A stretch of 7,214 nt of DNA from an uncultured Haemophilus sp. (GTDB lineage: Bacteria; Pseudomonadota; Gammaproteobacteria; Enterobacterales; Pasteurellaceae). Made by a program: the position numbers and the translations under genes. The notes under the pieces are model-generated. The model was given only the letters and a program-made list of their open reading frames with translations, made no database searches and was not told the origin of the DNA. Position 1 is the stretch's first letter; each line of letters opens with the position of its first letter. The stretch lies in contig NZ_CAJLNI010000093.1 of NCBI RefSeq assembly GCF_905207935.1, positions 1 to 7,214 on the forward strand, written 5' to 3'. This document shows, piece by piece, positions 1 through 6,114 of the stretch.

Positions 1-1550
1 GCTCTGATCGCAATCATGTTTTTAGATTGGCCTAAACCCACACGTAAACGCATTGGACCGTCATAACGATCCGGTGAGTTTTTCGGTTGCCACAAAGGTT
101 GTCCTGGTTTTTGAATGGAGATAGGACTATCTTGCAATACGCTTGAAAGGGTTAAACCTTTTTCTAATGCCGCAGCATAAATAAATGGTTTAATCGAAGA
201 ACCTACTTGCACTAAAGATTGGGTTGCACGGTTAAATTTACTCTGTTCATAACTAAAACCACCCACCATGGCTTCAATTGCACCATTATCTGAGTTTAAT
301 GAAACTAATGCAGAGTTAGCCGCTGGAATTTGACCTAACACCCATTCGCCGTTATCACGTTTACGAATCCAAATCTGTTCGCCCACTTTAACGGGTGATT
401 TACCCGCCCAACGCATTGCGTTTGAAGAAAGCGTCATCGTTTCATTATTGGCTAAAAGTAATTCTGCACCATTCTTACCTAATGCGGTTACCGCTGCTGG
501 AATGAATGGTTCTGAATCAGGTAATTTTTTCAAGAAAGCGACAATGCGTTCATTATCCCATGGGGCTTCACCTTTTTTCCAAAGTGGAGCACCGCCACGC
601 CAGCCATGACGCATATCATAATCGATCAGGTTATTACGTACGGCTTTTTGAGCTTCCGCTTGATCTTTTGAGAGTACTGTCGTGAAGACTTTATAACCTT
701 TGGTGTAAGCATCTTCTTCACCAAAACGTTTTACCATTTCTTGACGAACCATTTCAGTCACATAGTCTGCACGGAATTCAAATTTTGCACCGTGATAACT
801 CGCGACGATTGGCTCTTTGATGGCTGCATCATATTCTGCTTTGGTGATTTTGTTTTCATCCAACATGCGGCCCAATACCACATTACGGCGTTCTTCAGCA
901 CGTTTTGGTGAATATAATGGGTTCATTGTTGAAGGTGCTTTTGGTAAGCCTGCAATCACAGCCATTTCAGAGAGCGTTAATTCATCTAAGTTTTTACCAA
1001 AGTAGGTTTGTGCAGCGGCTGCGACACCATAAGAACGATAGCCTAAGAAAATTTTATTCAAATAAAGCTCTAAAATTTCCTGTTTGCTCAAGGTATTTTC
1101 AATTTCAACCGCTAATACCGCTTCACGTACTTTACGAATAAGTTTTTTTTCTGGGGTTAAGAAGAAGTTACGCGCAAGCTGTTGTGTAATGGTACTTGCA
1201 CCTTGAGAGGCTCCACCATTACTGACTGCAACATAAATTGCACGGGCAATACCAATTGGGTCTAAACCATGATGGTCATAAAAACGACTATCTTCCGTTG
1301 CTAAGAAAGCATCTTGCAAACGTTGAGGCACGTTTTCTAATTTCACCGGAATACGGCGTTGTTCACCCACTTCACCGATTAATTTTCCATCAGCCGTATA
1401 GATTTGCATTGGTTGCTGCAATTCAACGGTTTTTAAGCTTTCTACCGACGGTAAGGAGGATTTTAAGTGAAAATACAGTACACCACCGGCGACTAACCCC
1501 AGTATACATATCGTAAATAGGGTACTTAATATTAATTTTGCGATCCGCAT
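1..1550 (-). CDS. mrcA: Penicillin-binding protein 1A (bifunctional peptidoglycan synthase), partial: C-terminus off the left edge
   Basis: This class A PBP polymerises lipid II into glycan strands and cross-links them at the inner membrane, facing the periplasm. I translated the minus strand from ATG at 1550 and found 516 uninterrupted codons, ending mid-codon at position 1. There is a short cytoplasmic start (MRIAK) and a membrane anchor at about residues 6-27. The GT51 glycosyltransferase motifs are TEDSRFYDHHGLD (catalytic Glu86), QGASTITQQLARN (116-128) and ELYLNKIFLG (161-170). A linker/OB-like region lies at roughly 310-410. The transpeptidase domain follows, with SxxK at Ser451-Lys454 (GSSIKPF) and SxN at 509-511 (SKN). 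The KTG box should lie outside the window; H. influenzae PBP1A is about 860 residues. A modest AGAGAG sits about 9 nt before the start. The divergent mrcA/pilM-Q (com) arrangement is common in gammaproteobacteria. The first codons double as the competence operator at 1534-1559. Identity is secure (seen motifs plus family knowledge). Confidence 0.97.
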   Translation of the reverse strand, partial: MRIAKLILSTLFTICILGLVAGGVLYFHLKSSLPSVESLKTVELQQPMQIYTADGKLIGEVGEQRRIPVKLENVPQRLQDAFLATEDSRFYDHHGLDPIGIARAIYVAVSNGGASQGASTITQQLARNFFLTPEKKLIRKVREAVLAVEIENTLSKQEILELYLNKIFLGYRSYGVAAAAQTYFGKNLDELTLSEMAVIAGLPKAPSTMNPLYSPKRAEERRNVVLGRMLDENKITKAEYDAAIKEPIVASYHGAKFEFRADYVTEMVRQEMVKRFGEEDAYTKGYKVFTTVLSKDQAEAQKAVRNNLIDYDMRHGWRGGAPLWKKGEAPWDNERIVAFLKKLPDSEPFIPAAVTALGKNGAELLLANNETMTLSSNAMRWAGKSPVKVGEQIWIRKRDNGEWVLGQIPAANSALVSLNSDNGAIEAMVGGFSYEQSKFNRATQSLVQVGSSIKPFIYAAALEKGLTLSSVLQDSPISIQKPGQPLWQPKNSPDRYDGPMRLRVGLGQSKNMIAIR

Positions 1551-1559
1551 CGTAAAATT
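1534..1559. promoter_or_regulatory. CRP-S competence regulatory element (CRE) upstream of comA
   Basis: The arms AATTTTGCGA (1534-1543) and TCGTAAAATT (1550-1559) flank a 6-bp core, TCCGCA. This gives an inverted repeat with 9 of 10 arm bases paired; the only mismatch is T instead of C at 1553. It fits the Pasteurellaceae CRP-S pattern TGCGA-N6-TCGCA, where C at the fourth position (rather than the T of ordinary CRP-N sites) makes activation depend on Sxy as well as cAMP-CRP. The centre, 1546.5, is about 31 bp upstream of a possible comA -10 (AATATT, 1575-1580), which suits class II activation near -41.5. The same bases encode mrcA codons 1-6 on the other strand. Role inferred from motif and position. 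Confidence 0.88.
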
Positions 1560-1574
1560 CTCTCTGGTTTAATG

Positions 1575-1580
1575 AATATT
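1575..1580 (+). promoter_or_regulatory. Candidate comA -10 element in the mrcA/comA divergent region
   Basis: AATATT is a 4/6 match to the -10 consensus, placed where a class II CRP promoter would need it relative to the CRP-S centre. No good -35 is present, as expected for an activator-dependent promoter. The rest of the 99-bp divergent region holds TATAAA at 1614-1619 on the plus strand, which has no good -35. TATACT, read on the minus strand at 1617-1612, is a possible -10 for mrcA. A small inverted repeat, CAAAAT/ATTTTG (1589-1604), would lie in the comA leader. The assignment rests on spacing alone. Confidence 0.3.
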
Positions 1581-1649
1581 CAAAAAATCAAAATTATGAT
1601 TTTGGCTGCTAAGTATAAAAGATTAATCCCTTAAAGAATAGGAAAGAAT

Positions 1650-2492
1650 ATGGGAATTGCTCATAGAAAGCAGCGAAAACAACAAATTGGTGTGAGTAAA
1701 CAACAAGATAACCTCTATTTTGTTTGGCTAGATGAATTACACAAAGTTCAATCAATTTGCTTAAACACGCAACAAAAAGATATTTTTTCCCAGTTATTGC
1801 CTCATTTGCCACAAAAAAACAGTCAATGCTGTTTTGTTGGCGCCATTTCGCCCCACTTAACTTGGTCTAAAACGCTCATTCTACCACAAACACTTAATGC
1901 CCAGGAATGTGAACAACAATGTCGTTTTATTTTGCAAAAAGAATTACCGATTCCGTTGGATGAATTATGGTTTGATTATCTGACCACGCCATTAAAACAA
2001 GGTTTTCGTTTGGATATAACTGCTATTCGACAAGAAAGCGCCAATGCAGAATTAGCAAAATATCTACCTTTAAAATTGACCGCACTTGATTTACTGAATC
2101 ACAGTGTTTTACGTGCATTTTATGCCATTTTAGGTCAAGAGCCGATTAACACCTTATTTTTATATCAAGATCAACAAGGTTGTCTCGCCGTTTGTGAACG
2201 CTTACAACAACGACAAGTTTTACAATCTCAAGGTGATTTATCCGAACTTTATCAACAATTTATCCAACGCTTTCCCGAAACGATAGAACAGGTTTATGTG
2301 TATCAAACGCCCGATATATTGAATTCACACACAATCGAATTACAGCCTAAGGATTGGCAGCGTATTCAAACAGATCTTCCTTTTATTGCTTTAGGTAATG
2401 CACTTTGGCAAACCGATTTAAAGCTAGTGGATTTATTCTCAAAAACATCCGCACTTTTGCATTTAGTTAATCGGGAGAGTAGTGATGTTTAG
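1650..2492 (+). CDS. comA: ComA, PilM-like cytoplasmic competence pilus protein
   Basis: First gene of the competence operon and counterpart of PilM, the actin-fold cytoplasmic component that holds the N-terminal tail of PilN (ComB) and links the pilus motor to the inner-membrane PilNO assembly. It has 280 residues, slightly longer than the roughly 265 of H. influenzae ComA. There is no signal peptide or membrane segment, which fits a cytoplasmic protein. The central stretch at about 92-127, including ILQKELPIPL and TTPLKQGFR, and the LPFIALGNALWQ segment near 243-254 are the most recognisable ComA-like parts. ATG at 1650 has a good Shine-Dalgarno, AGGAAAG (1640-1646). A basic, Gln-rich N-terminus (residues 6-19) looks lineage-specific. 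The end overlaps comB by 8 bp. Identity rests on operon order and remembered similarity; no classical ATPase motif was picked out by eye. Confidence 0.93.
   Translation: MGIAHRKQRKQQIGVSKQQDNLYFVWLDELHKVQSICLNTQQKDIFSQLLPHLPQKNSQCCFVGAISPHLTWSKTLILPQTLNAQECEQQCRFILQKELPIPLDELWFDYLTTPLKQGFRLDITAIRQESANAELAKYLPLKLTALDLLNHSVLRAFYAILGQEPINTLFLYQDQQGCLAVCERLQQRQVLQSQGDLSELYQQFIQRFPETIEQVYVYQTPDILNSHTIELQPKDWQRIQTDLPFIALGNALWQTDLKLVDLFSKTSALLHLVNRESSDV
2079..2087 (-). repeat. DNA uptake signal sequence (USS) in comA
   Basis: A perfect reverse-strand AAGTGCGGT followed by CAATTTT, as in the extended H. influenzae consensus. It is in frame as ACC GCA CTT, coding Thr144-Ala145-Leu146 of ComA. Confidence 0.95.
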
Positions 2493-2997
2493 CCTTAATT
2501 TATTGCCTTGGCGTTTAGAACAACATCAGAAGGCTTTTCGTCGTTTTACGTGGCAAGGTTTAATTTGGTTAGCTTGCTCTGTTTTGATTGTCGTTGGATT
2601 GAATCAGCTTAATGAGCAACAAGCGCAAACCCTAAATCAGACAAAAGAAAAACTGACACAAATAACTCATCAAGTCCATCAGAAACGCATTCAGGTTCAA
2701 CAACTACAAAGTAGTCTGAAAGAAATGAATGAGCTGACAGAAATGGATACAGAATATGTGTATCGCCTGCTTAATTTATTAAGTGAGCTGCCATTAAAAC
2801 GGGGCGAGTTAGATGAATTTACGCTCAATGCTAAGCAAGTTGTCCTTTCAGGCATGACAGAAAGCCAACAAGAGTTTGAGGAGATACATCAATTTCTCAA
2901 ACGCCATTTTACAGAGGTTAACTTAACTAAGTTTCAGCCAGTGCAACAGCAGTTATTTTTTCAATTTGATATTCATTTATCGGAGTCTGTGCAATGA
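2485..2997 (+). CDS. comB: ComB, PilN-like inner-membrane protein
   Basis: Counterpart of PilN, a bitopic inner-membrane protein that binds PilM (ComA) through its N-terminal tail and pairs with PilO (ComC) in the periplasm. I chose ATG 2485 (170 aa) over the GTG one codon earlier, because GGGAG at 2473-2477 is then 7 nt upstream and the protein begins MFSLNLLPWR, close to the conserved N-L-L-P-W-R tail of PilN. One membrane helix lies at about 24-39 (LIWLACSVLIVVGL). A Gln/Glu/Lys-rich probable coiled coil follows at about 40-85, then a small C-terminal alpha/beta domain (about 95-170). The start lies inside the last codons of comA and the stop overlaps the comC start (ATGA), so translational coupling is likely. 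Confidence 0.93.
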   Translation: MFSLNLLPWRLEQHQKAFRRFTWQGLIWLACSVLIVVGLNQLNEQQAQTLNQTKEKLTQITHQVHQKRIQVQQLQSSLKEMNELTEMDTEYVYRLLNLLSELPLKRGELDEFTLNAKQVVLSGMTESQQEFEEIHQFLKRHFTEVNLTKFQPVQQQLFFQFDIHLSESVQ

Positions 2998-3536
2998 GGA
3001 ACTTTATCAACGAGCTTGTTCAAAAAAGTGCACAAAGTTGGTTTGGGAGATGGCTTCGATTACCTCAAATGGTCCATGCTGCCTTTTGGTTGAGTGCATT
3101 AAGTGCGGTCATCTTTTTACCTGTTTTTCGTTACGTTGAAAATAGCAATGAACGACATCGACTTGACACAGAATTGAGTTTGCAGCAGCAAGAGTGGGAT
3201 AAACAGGAAAAGATTTTACAAACCTTAAGGCAAAAGTCAGACAGCCGACAACTCTCTCCAGAATTAGCTAATTCTGTGTTGCCGATTAATCAGCATGTAC
3301 AGGCGTTGTTAAATGGGCGACTTCGAGCGTTGGATTTACGTTGGGATTTTTCTCAACATACTTTGTTGCATTTGTCATTGCAAGGCTATTTTGTCGATTT
3401 ACAGCAATTTTTGACCGCACTTTTAAACGATGTTCCTACACTTTCTTTAACTCAATTAAACATTGAGAAATTAGATGAAGAGGAAAATGCTTCTATTACA
3501 TGTGAGTTAATTTTCCAATTAAATAAGGACAAATAA
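2994..3536 (+). CDS. comC: ComC, PilO-like inner-membrane protein
   Basis: Counterpart of PilO, the partner of PilN (ComB) in the periplasmic part of the alignment complex that connects the inner-membrane motor to the secretin. It has 180 residues. A basic/aromatic cytoplasmic N-terminus precedes one membrane helix at about 27-45 (VHAAFWLSALSAVIFLPVF). A charged helical/coiled-coil stretch follows (about 48-85), then a small folded C-terminal domain (about 95-177). GGAG at 2982-2985 serves the ATG at 2994, which overlaps the comB stop as ATGA; the stop TAA overlaps the comD ATG (TAATG). The gene contains two uptake sequences in opposite orientation (3101-3109 and 3414-3422), one of them within the membrane-helix codons. 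Sequence conservation in this family is low, so the call leans on gene order, size and topology. Confidence 0.92.
   Translation: MRNFINELVQKSAQSWFGRWLRLPQMVHAAFWLSALSAVIFLPVFRYVENSNERHRLDTELSLQQQEWDKQEKILQTLRQKSDSRQLSPELANSVLPINQHVQALLNGRLRALDLRWDFSQHTLLHLSLQGYFVDLQQFLTALLNDVPTLSLTQLNIEKLDEEENASITCELIFQLNKDK
3101..3109 (+). repeat. DNA uptake signal sequence in comC
   Basis: A perfect AAGTGCGGT followed by CATCTTTTT. It is read out of register with the other in-gene copies and codes part of Leu36-Ser-Ala-Val39 in the ComC membrane helix. Confidence 0.95.
3414..3422 (-). repeat. DNA uptake signal sequence in comC
   Basis: A perfect reverse-strand AAGTGCGGT; the flank CAAAAATTG is a weaker match to the T-rich extension. 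It is in frame as ACC GCA CTT, Thr141-Ala142-Leu143 of ComC. Confidence 0.93.
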
Positions 3537-3919
3537 TGAAAAAGCTTTTCTTAATCTTGATAGCGTTTTTTTCTGTATCAGCATTTTCGCAAGATCCTTT
3601 TGATCGTAAACAAAGAGAACAAACCGAATATCCAAAAGAGGGGCTCACCCTACCGCCGGTGTCGGCTTGCGTGTATTCGGAGCCGAGACTGGCGGAGGAA
3701 CGCCCATTGGCTCAGCTACATATTGTGGGAGTCGTGCAATATGGTAAACAGGCAGAAGTGTTATTTAATGATGATGGGCATATTCTGTCTGTTCAAGTCG
3801 GGCAGAGGATTGGAAAAGAAGGCTATTTAATCGAAAAAGTGAGTAAAAACAGCGTGACGCTTCAAAGTTATAAAGCAGGGCAATGTGAACAAACGACCTC
3901 AATCATAATGAGATTTTAA
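3536..3919 (+). CDS. comD: ComD, PilP-like periplasmic secretin-associated protein
   Basis: Counterpart of PilP, which links PilN/PilO to the secretin PilQ (ComE). It has 127 residues with a clear Sec signal: MKK, a hydrophobic stretch at 4-17 and likely cleavage near AFS-QD (19/20). The mature protein begins QDPFDRK, matching the D-P-F motif near the start of PilP proteins. A small beta domain follows at about 58-127. Unlike many PilP proteins it has no lipobox Cys at the cleavage site, so it is probably soluble or complex-bound rather than a lipoprotein. Only two Cys remain (45 and 117) and they could form a periplasmic disulfide (inference). AAGGA at 3525-3529 is a good Shine-Dalgarno. Codons 35-57 are strikingly GC-rich compared with the rest of the operon. 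Confidence 0.9.
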   Translation: MKKLFLILIAFFSVSAFSQDPFDRKQREQTEYPKEGLTLPPVSACVYSEPRLAEERPLAQLHIVGVVQYGKQAEVLFNDDGHILSVQVGQRIGKEGYLIEKVSKNSVTLQSYKAGQCEQTTSIIMRF

Positions 3920-3920
3920 A

Positions 3921-5303
3921 ATGATAAAGCAGAAAATAAAAACAAAGTGCGGTCAGTTTTTAATGTATTTTTTGATCCTATGGACAACCTACTCATCGGC
4001 AGAAAATCGCGTATTTTCACTTCGCTTAAAACAAGCACCCATGGTGGCGACACTCCAACAACTTGCCCTTGAGCAAAATACTAATTTAATGATTGATGAT
4101 GAGTTAGAAGGAACACTTTCATTACAATTAGATAACGTAGATTTTGATCGTTTATTGCGTTCTGTAGCAAAAATCAAAGGGCTCTCTTTTTATCAAGAAA
4201 ATAATATTTATTATTTGGGTAAGCCTTCTCAACATGAACAATATGCAGAGAAAATGACAGAACCTATGGCAATTAGCGGAGAAAGTTTGCCTAGTGAAAC
4301 ACCACTTGTGAGTACAACGGTTAAACTGCATTTTGCCAAGGCCTCTGATGTGATGAAATCTTTAACAACTGGTAGTGGTTCTTTGCTTTCACCTAGCGGT
4401 ACAATTACATTTGATGACCGAAGCAATGTGTTACTGATTCAGGATGATGCACGTTCACTCAAAAATATTAAAAAATTAATTGCAGAGCTAGATAAACCCA
4501 TTGAACAAATCGTGATTGAAGCACGTATTGTGACGATTACTGATGAAAGCTTGAAAGAATTAGGCGTGCGTTGGGGCATTTTTAATCCTACTGAGGCAGC
4601 CCATCGAGTGAGTGGCAGTCTAGATGCGAATGGCTTTAGTAATATCAGTAATAATTTAAACGTGAATTTTGCGACAACGGTCACGCCAGCTGGCTCATTA
4701 GCACTTCAAGTGGCTAAAATTAATGGTCGATTATTAGACTTAGAATTAACCGCACTTGAACGTGAAAATAACGTAGAAATTATTGCGAGCCCTCGCTTAC
4801 TCACGACCAACAAGAAAAGTGCAAGCATCAAACAAGGGACAGAAATTCCTTATGTGGTGACGAATGGTAAAAATGACACTCAATCAGTGGAATTTCGCGA
4901 GGCTGTCTTAGGATTAGAAGTCACGCCACATATTTCGAAGGATAATAATATCTTATTGGATTTATTAGTGAGTCAAAATTCCCCAGGGAATCGCGTGGCT
5001 TATGGACAAAATGAAGTGGTATCCATTGATAAACAAGAAATTAATACGCAAGTTTTTGCCAAAGATGGGGAAACGATTGTATTGGGTGGTGTATTCCACG
5101 ATACGATCACGAAAGGTGTCGATAAAGTACCTTTATTGGGCGATATTCCAGGTATTAAACGCTTATTTAGTAAGGAAAGCGAACGTCATCAAAAACGAGA
5201 ACTCGTAATTTTTGTGACCCCTCATATTTTAAAACAAGGTGAAAGAATGGAAATGGCTAAGAAAGAAAAGCATTTTAAGCAAGTGGAAAAAGTGAAAAAA
5301 TAA
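3921..5303 (+). CDS. comE: ComE, PilQ-family outer-membrane secretin for DNA uptake
   Basis: Forms the outer-membrane secretin ring through which the competence pilus extends and DNA enters the periplasm. It has 460 residues. The signal peptide is residues 1-27 (hydrophobic core about 12-23, cleavage after SSA). An STN-type domain lies at about 30-100, a secretin N1-type domain at about 130-195 (VKLHFAKASDVM, IQDDARSLKNIKKLI), and the secretin pore domain at about 260-437. The pore domain carries VEIIASPRLLTTN (285-297), the late signature VPLLGDIPGIKRLFS (403-417) and RELVIFVTPHIL (426-437). A Lys-rich tail ends the protein. It lacks the N-terminal AMIN domains of the longer Pseudomonas or Neisseria PilQ, as does H. 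influenzae ComE. The start is 1 nt after the comD stop with almost no Shine-Dalgarno, so coupling to comD is likely. ATG 3963 is a less likely alternative because it would cut the signal peptide's basic end. Confidence 0.97.
   Translation: MIKQKIKTKCGQFLMYFLILWTTYSSAENRVFSLRLKQAPMVATLQQLALEQNTNLMIDDELEGTLSLQLDNVDFDRLLRSVAKIKGLSFYQENNIYYLGKPSQHEQYAEKMTEPMAISGESLPSETPLVSTTVKLHFAKASDVMKSLTTGSGSLLSPSGTITFDDRSNVLLIQDDARSLKNIKKLIAELDKPIEQIVIEARIVTITDESLKELGVRWGIFNPTEAAHRVSGSLDANGFSNISNNLNVNFATTVTPAGSLALQVAKINGRLLDLELTALERENNVEIIASPRLLTTNKKSASIKQGTEIPYVVTNGKNDTQSVEFREAVLGLEVTPHISKDNNILLDLLVSQNSPGNRVAYGQNEVVSIDKQEINTQVFAKDGETIVLGGVFHDTITKGVDKVPLLGDIPGIKRLFSKESERHQKRELVIFVTPHILKQGERMEMAKKEKHFKQVEKVKK
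3945..3953 (+). repeat. DNA uptake signal sequence in the comE signal-peptide codons
   Basis: A perfect core with the fullest extension in the window: a preceding A, then CAGTTTTT and a second T tract one helical turn later (TATTTTTT, 3966-3973). It codes Lys9-Cys10-Gly11 in the basic end of the ComE signal peptide. Confidence 0.96.
4749..4757 (-). repeat. DNA uptake signal sequence in comE
   Basis: A perfect reverse-strand core followed by TAATTCT. It is in frame as ACC GCA CTT, Thr277-Ala278-Leu279 at the start of the secretin domain. Confidence 0.94.
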
Positions 5304-5311
5304 AGTGCGGT
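5303..5311 (+). repeat. DNA uptake signal sequence at the comE-comF junction
   Basis: A perfect core followed by TAATTTCTTTT. Its first base is the last base of the comE stop TAA, and it fills most of the 19-nt gap before the comF ATG. It contains the alternative GTG start (5305) of comF. Confidence 0.95.
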
Positions 5312-5322
5312 TAATTTCTTTT

Positions 5323-6012
5323 ATGTTTTCCCATTTTTTTCAGTTTAGCTGTGTGCATTGCAAGCGCTCTATTCATCTTGGACGAAATGGATTGTGCAGT
5401 CGATGTCAGAAGCAGATTAAAACTTTCCCTTATTGTGGGCGATGTGGTTCACCCTTGCAGCATTATGCAATGAGCTGTGGTCATTGTTTGAAAAATGAAC
5501 CCGCTTGGGATCGCATTGTGATCATTGGGCATTACCTTGAACCGCTTTCTTCACTTATTCATCGTTTTAAATTCCAAAAACAGTTTTGGTTAGATCGGAG
5601 TTTATCGCGTTTGCTTTATCTTGCGGTGCGAGAGGCGAGACGAACACATGGGCTATCTCTGCCACAGGCGATTATTCCCGTACCGTTATATCATTTTCGA
5701 CAATGGCAACGGGGCTACAACCAAGCTGATTTATTAGCGAACTGGTTAAGTCGATGGTGTGATGCGCCTAACTGTCATCATGTAGTGAAACGGATTAAAC
5801 ATACCCATACTCAGCGAGGTTTAACGGCGAAAGATCGACGACAAAACCTTAAAAATGCTTTTACAGTGAATACCCAAAAGCCTTTTCCTTATGAACGTGT
5901 TGCGTTGGTGGATGATGTGATTACAACCGGTTCAACATTAGCAGAAATAGCTAAACAGCTTCGAAAATTAGGTGTAAAAGAAATTCAAGTATGGGGCTTA
6001 GCTCGAGCCTAA
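5323..6012 (+). CDS. comF: ComF, phosphoribosyltransferase-fold competence protein (GntX family)
   Basis: Needed in H. influenzae to move transforming DNA from periplasm to cytoplasm. The N-terminal zinc-binding region has four CxxC pairs (Cys 10/13, 25/28, 38/41 and 52/55). The ComF hallmark IPVPLYHFRQWQRGYNQADL lies at 118-137. The PRPP-binding loop VALVDDVITTGST lies at 193-205 with both acidic residues intact, and the end VWGLARA is typical. I chose ATG 5323 (229 aa) because this length and the start MFSHFFQFSC match H. influenzae ComF as I remember it. An in-frame GTG at 5305 (235 aa) lies within the uptake sequence and has no better ribosome site. Neither start has a strong Shine-Dalgarno; coupling to the comE stop 19 nt upstream is likely. 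Whether the fold is enzymatically active is unknown. Confidence 0.95.
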   Translation: MFSHFFQFSCVHCKRSIHLGRNGLCSRCQKQIKTFPYCGRCGSPLQHYAMSCGHCLKNEPAWDRIVIIGHYLEPLSSLIHRFKFQKQFWLDRSLSRLLYLAVREARRTHGLSLPQAIIPVPLYHFRQWQRGYNQADLLANWLSRWCDAPNCHHVVKRIKHTHTQRGLTAKDRRQNLKNAFTVNTQKPFPYERVALVDDVITTGSTLAEIAKQLRKLGVKEIQVWGLARA

Positions 6013-6089
6013 AGTCTGTTAAGGATAGGATTTACCTATATCTATAAAAATAGGAATAAATGTAGAAAAAATTGCCGTATAGGAGTATC

Positions 6090-6114
6090 ATTCTTGATAT
6101 ATTGTATCAAGTAT
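6090..6114. promoter_or_regulatory. Candidate IscR type 1-like operator at the nfuA promoter
   Basis: A 25-bp element whose arms CTTGATA (6093-6099) and TATCAAG (6105-6111) are perfect inverted repeats 5 bp apart. Against the E. coli IscR type 1 consensus (ATASYYGACT, 5-bp spacer, AGTCRRSTAT), I count 18 of 25 positions in agreement. The outer arms ATtCTTGA and TCAAGTAT match almost fully, but the inner CT/AG bases do not. The palindrome covers the predicted -10 of nfuA, a place suited to repression. NfuA is an Fe-S biogenesis protein and is in the IscR regulon in E. coli. The site could instead bind another dimeric repressor. Confidence 0.45.
6095..6103 (+). promoter_or_regulatory. Predicted nfuA extended -10 promoter
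   Basis: TG-A-TATATT is an extended -10 with a 5/6 hexamer (6098-6103). It would start transcription near 6110, just before the AGGA ribosome site (6116-6119). The only -35-like hexamer, TTGCCG (6072-6077), is 20 bp away, which is too far for ideal function but tolerable for an extended -10. The rest of the 115-bp comF-nfuA spacer is AT-rich, with no convincing rho-independent terminator after comF. Confidence 0.45.

Noticed and set aside
817..1516. Plus-strand open frames of 62-92 codons at 817-1005, 905-1141 and 1238-1516
   Set aside because: They lie antisense to mrcA, whose minus-strand frame is open throughout with PBP1A motifs. They have no family resemblance and no convincing ribosome sites.
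1589..1604. CAAAAT/ATTTTG inverted repeat in the comA leader as a regulatory hairpin
   Set aside because: It is six AT-rich pairs with a 4-nt loop and no associated tract or conserved motif, as expected by chance in AT-rich DNA.
2448..2456. Possible seventh uptake sequence (TCCGCACTT) near the end of comA
   Set aside because: It has one mismatch to the reverse core, and single-base core changes usually weaken uptake strongly. Left out of the count.
3600..3830. A 76-codon frame overlapping comD in another frame
   Set aside because: It overlaps the real comD, which has a signal peptide, a Shine-Dalgarno and conserved operon position. The alternative has no recognisable features.
6001..6054. 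Possible comF terminator from GCTCGAGC and CCTAT/ATAGG pairing
   Set aside because: The stems are short and lack a following T run, so they do not qualify as a rho-independent terminator.
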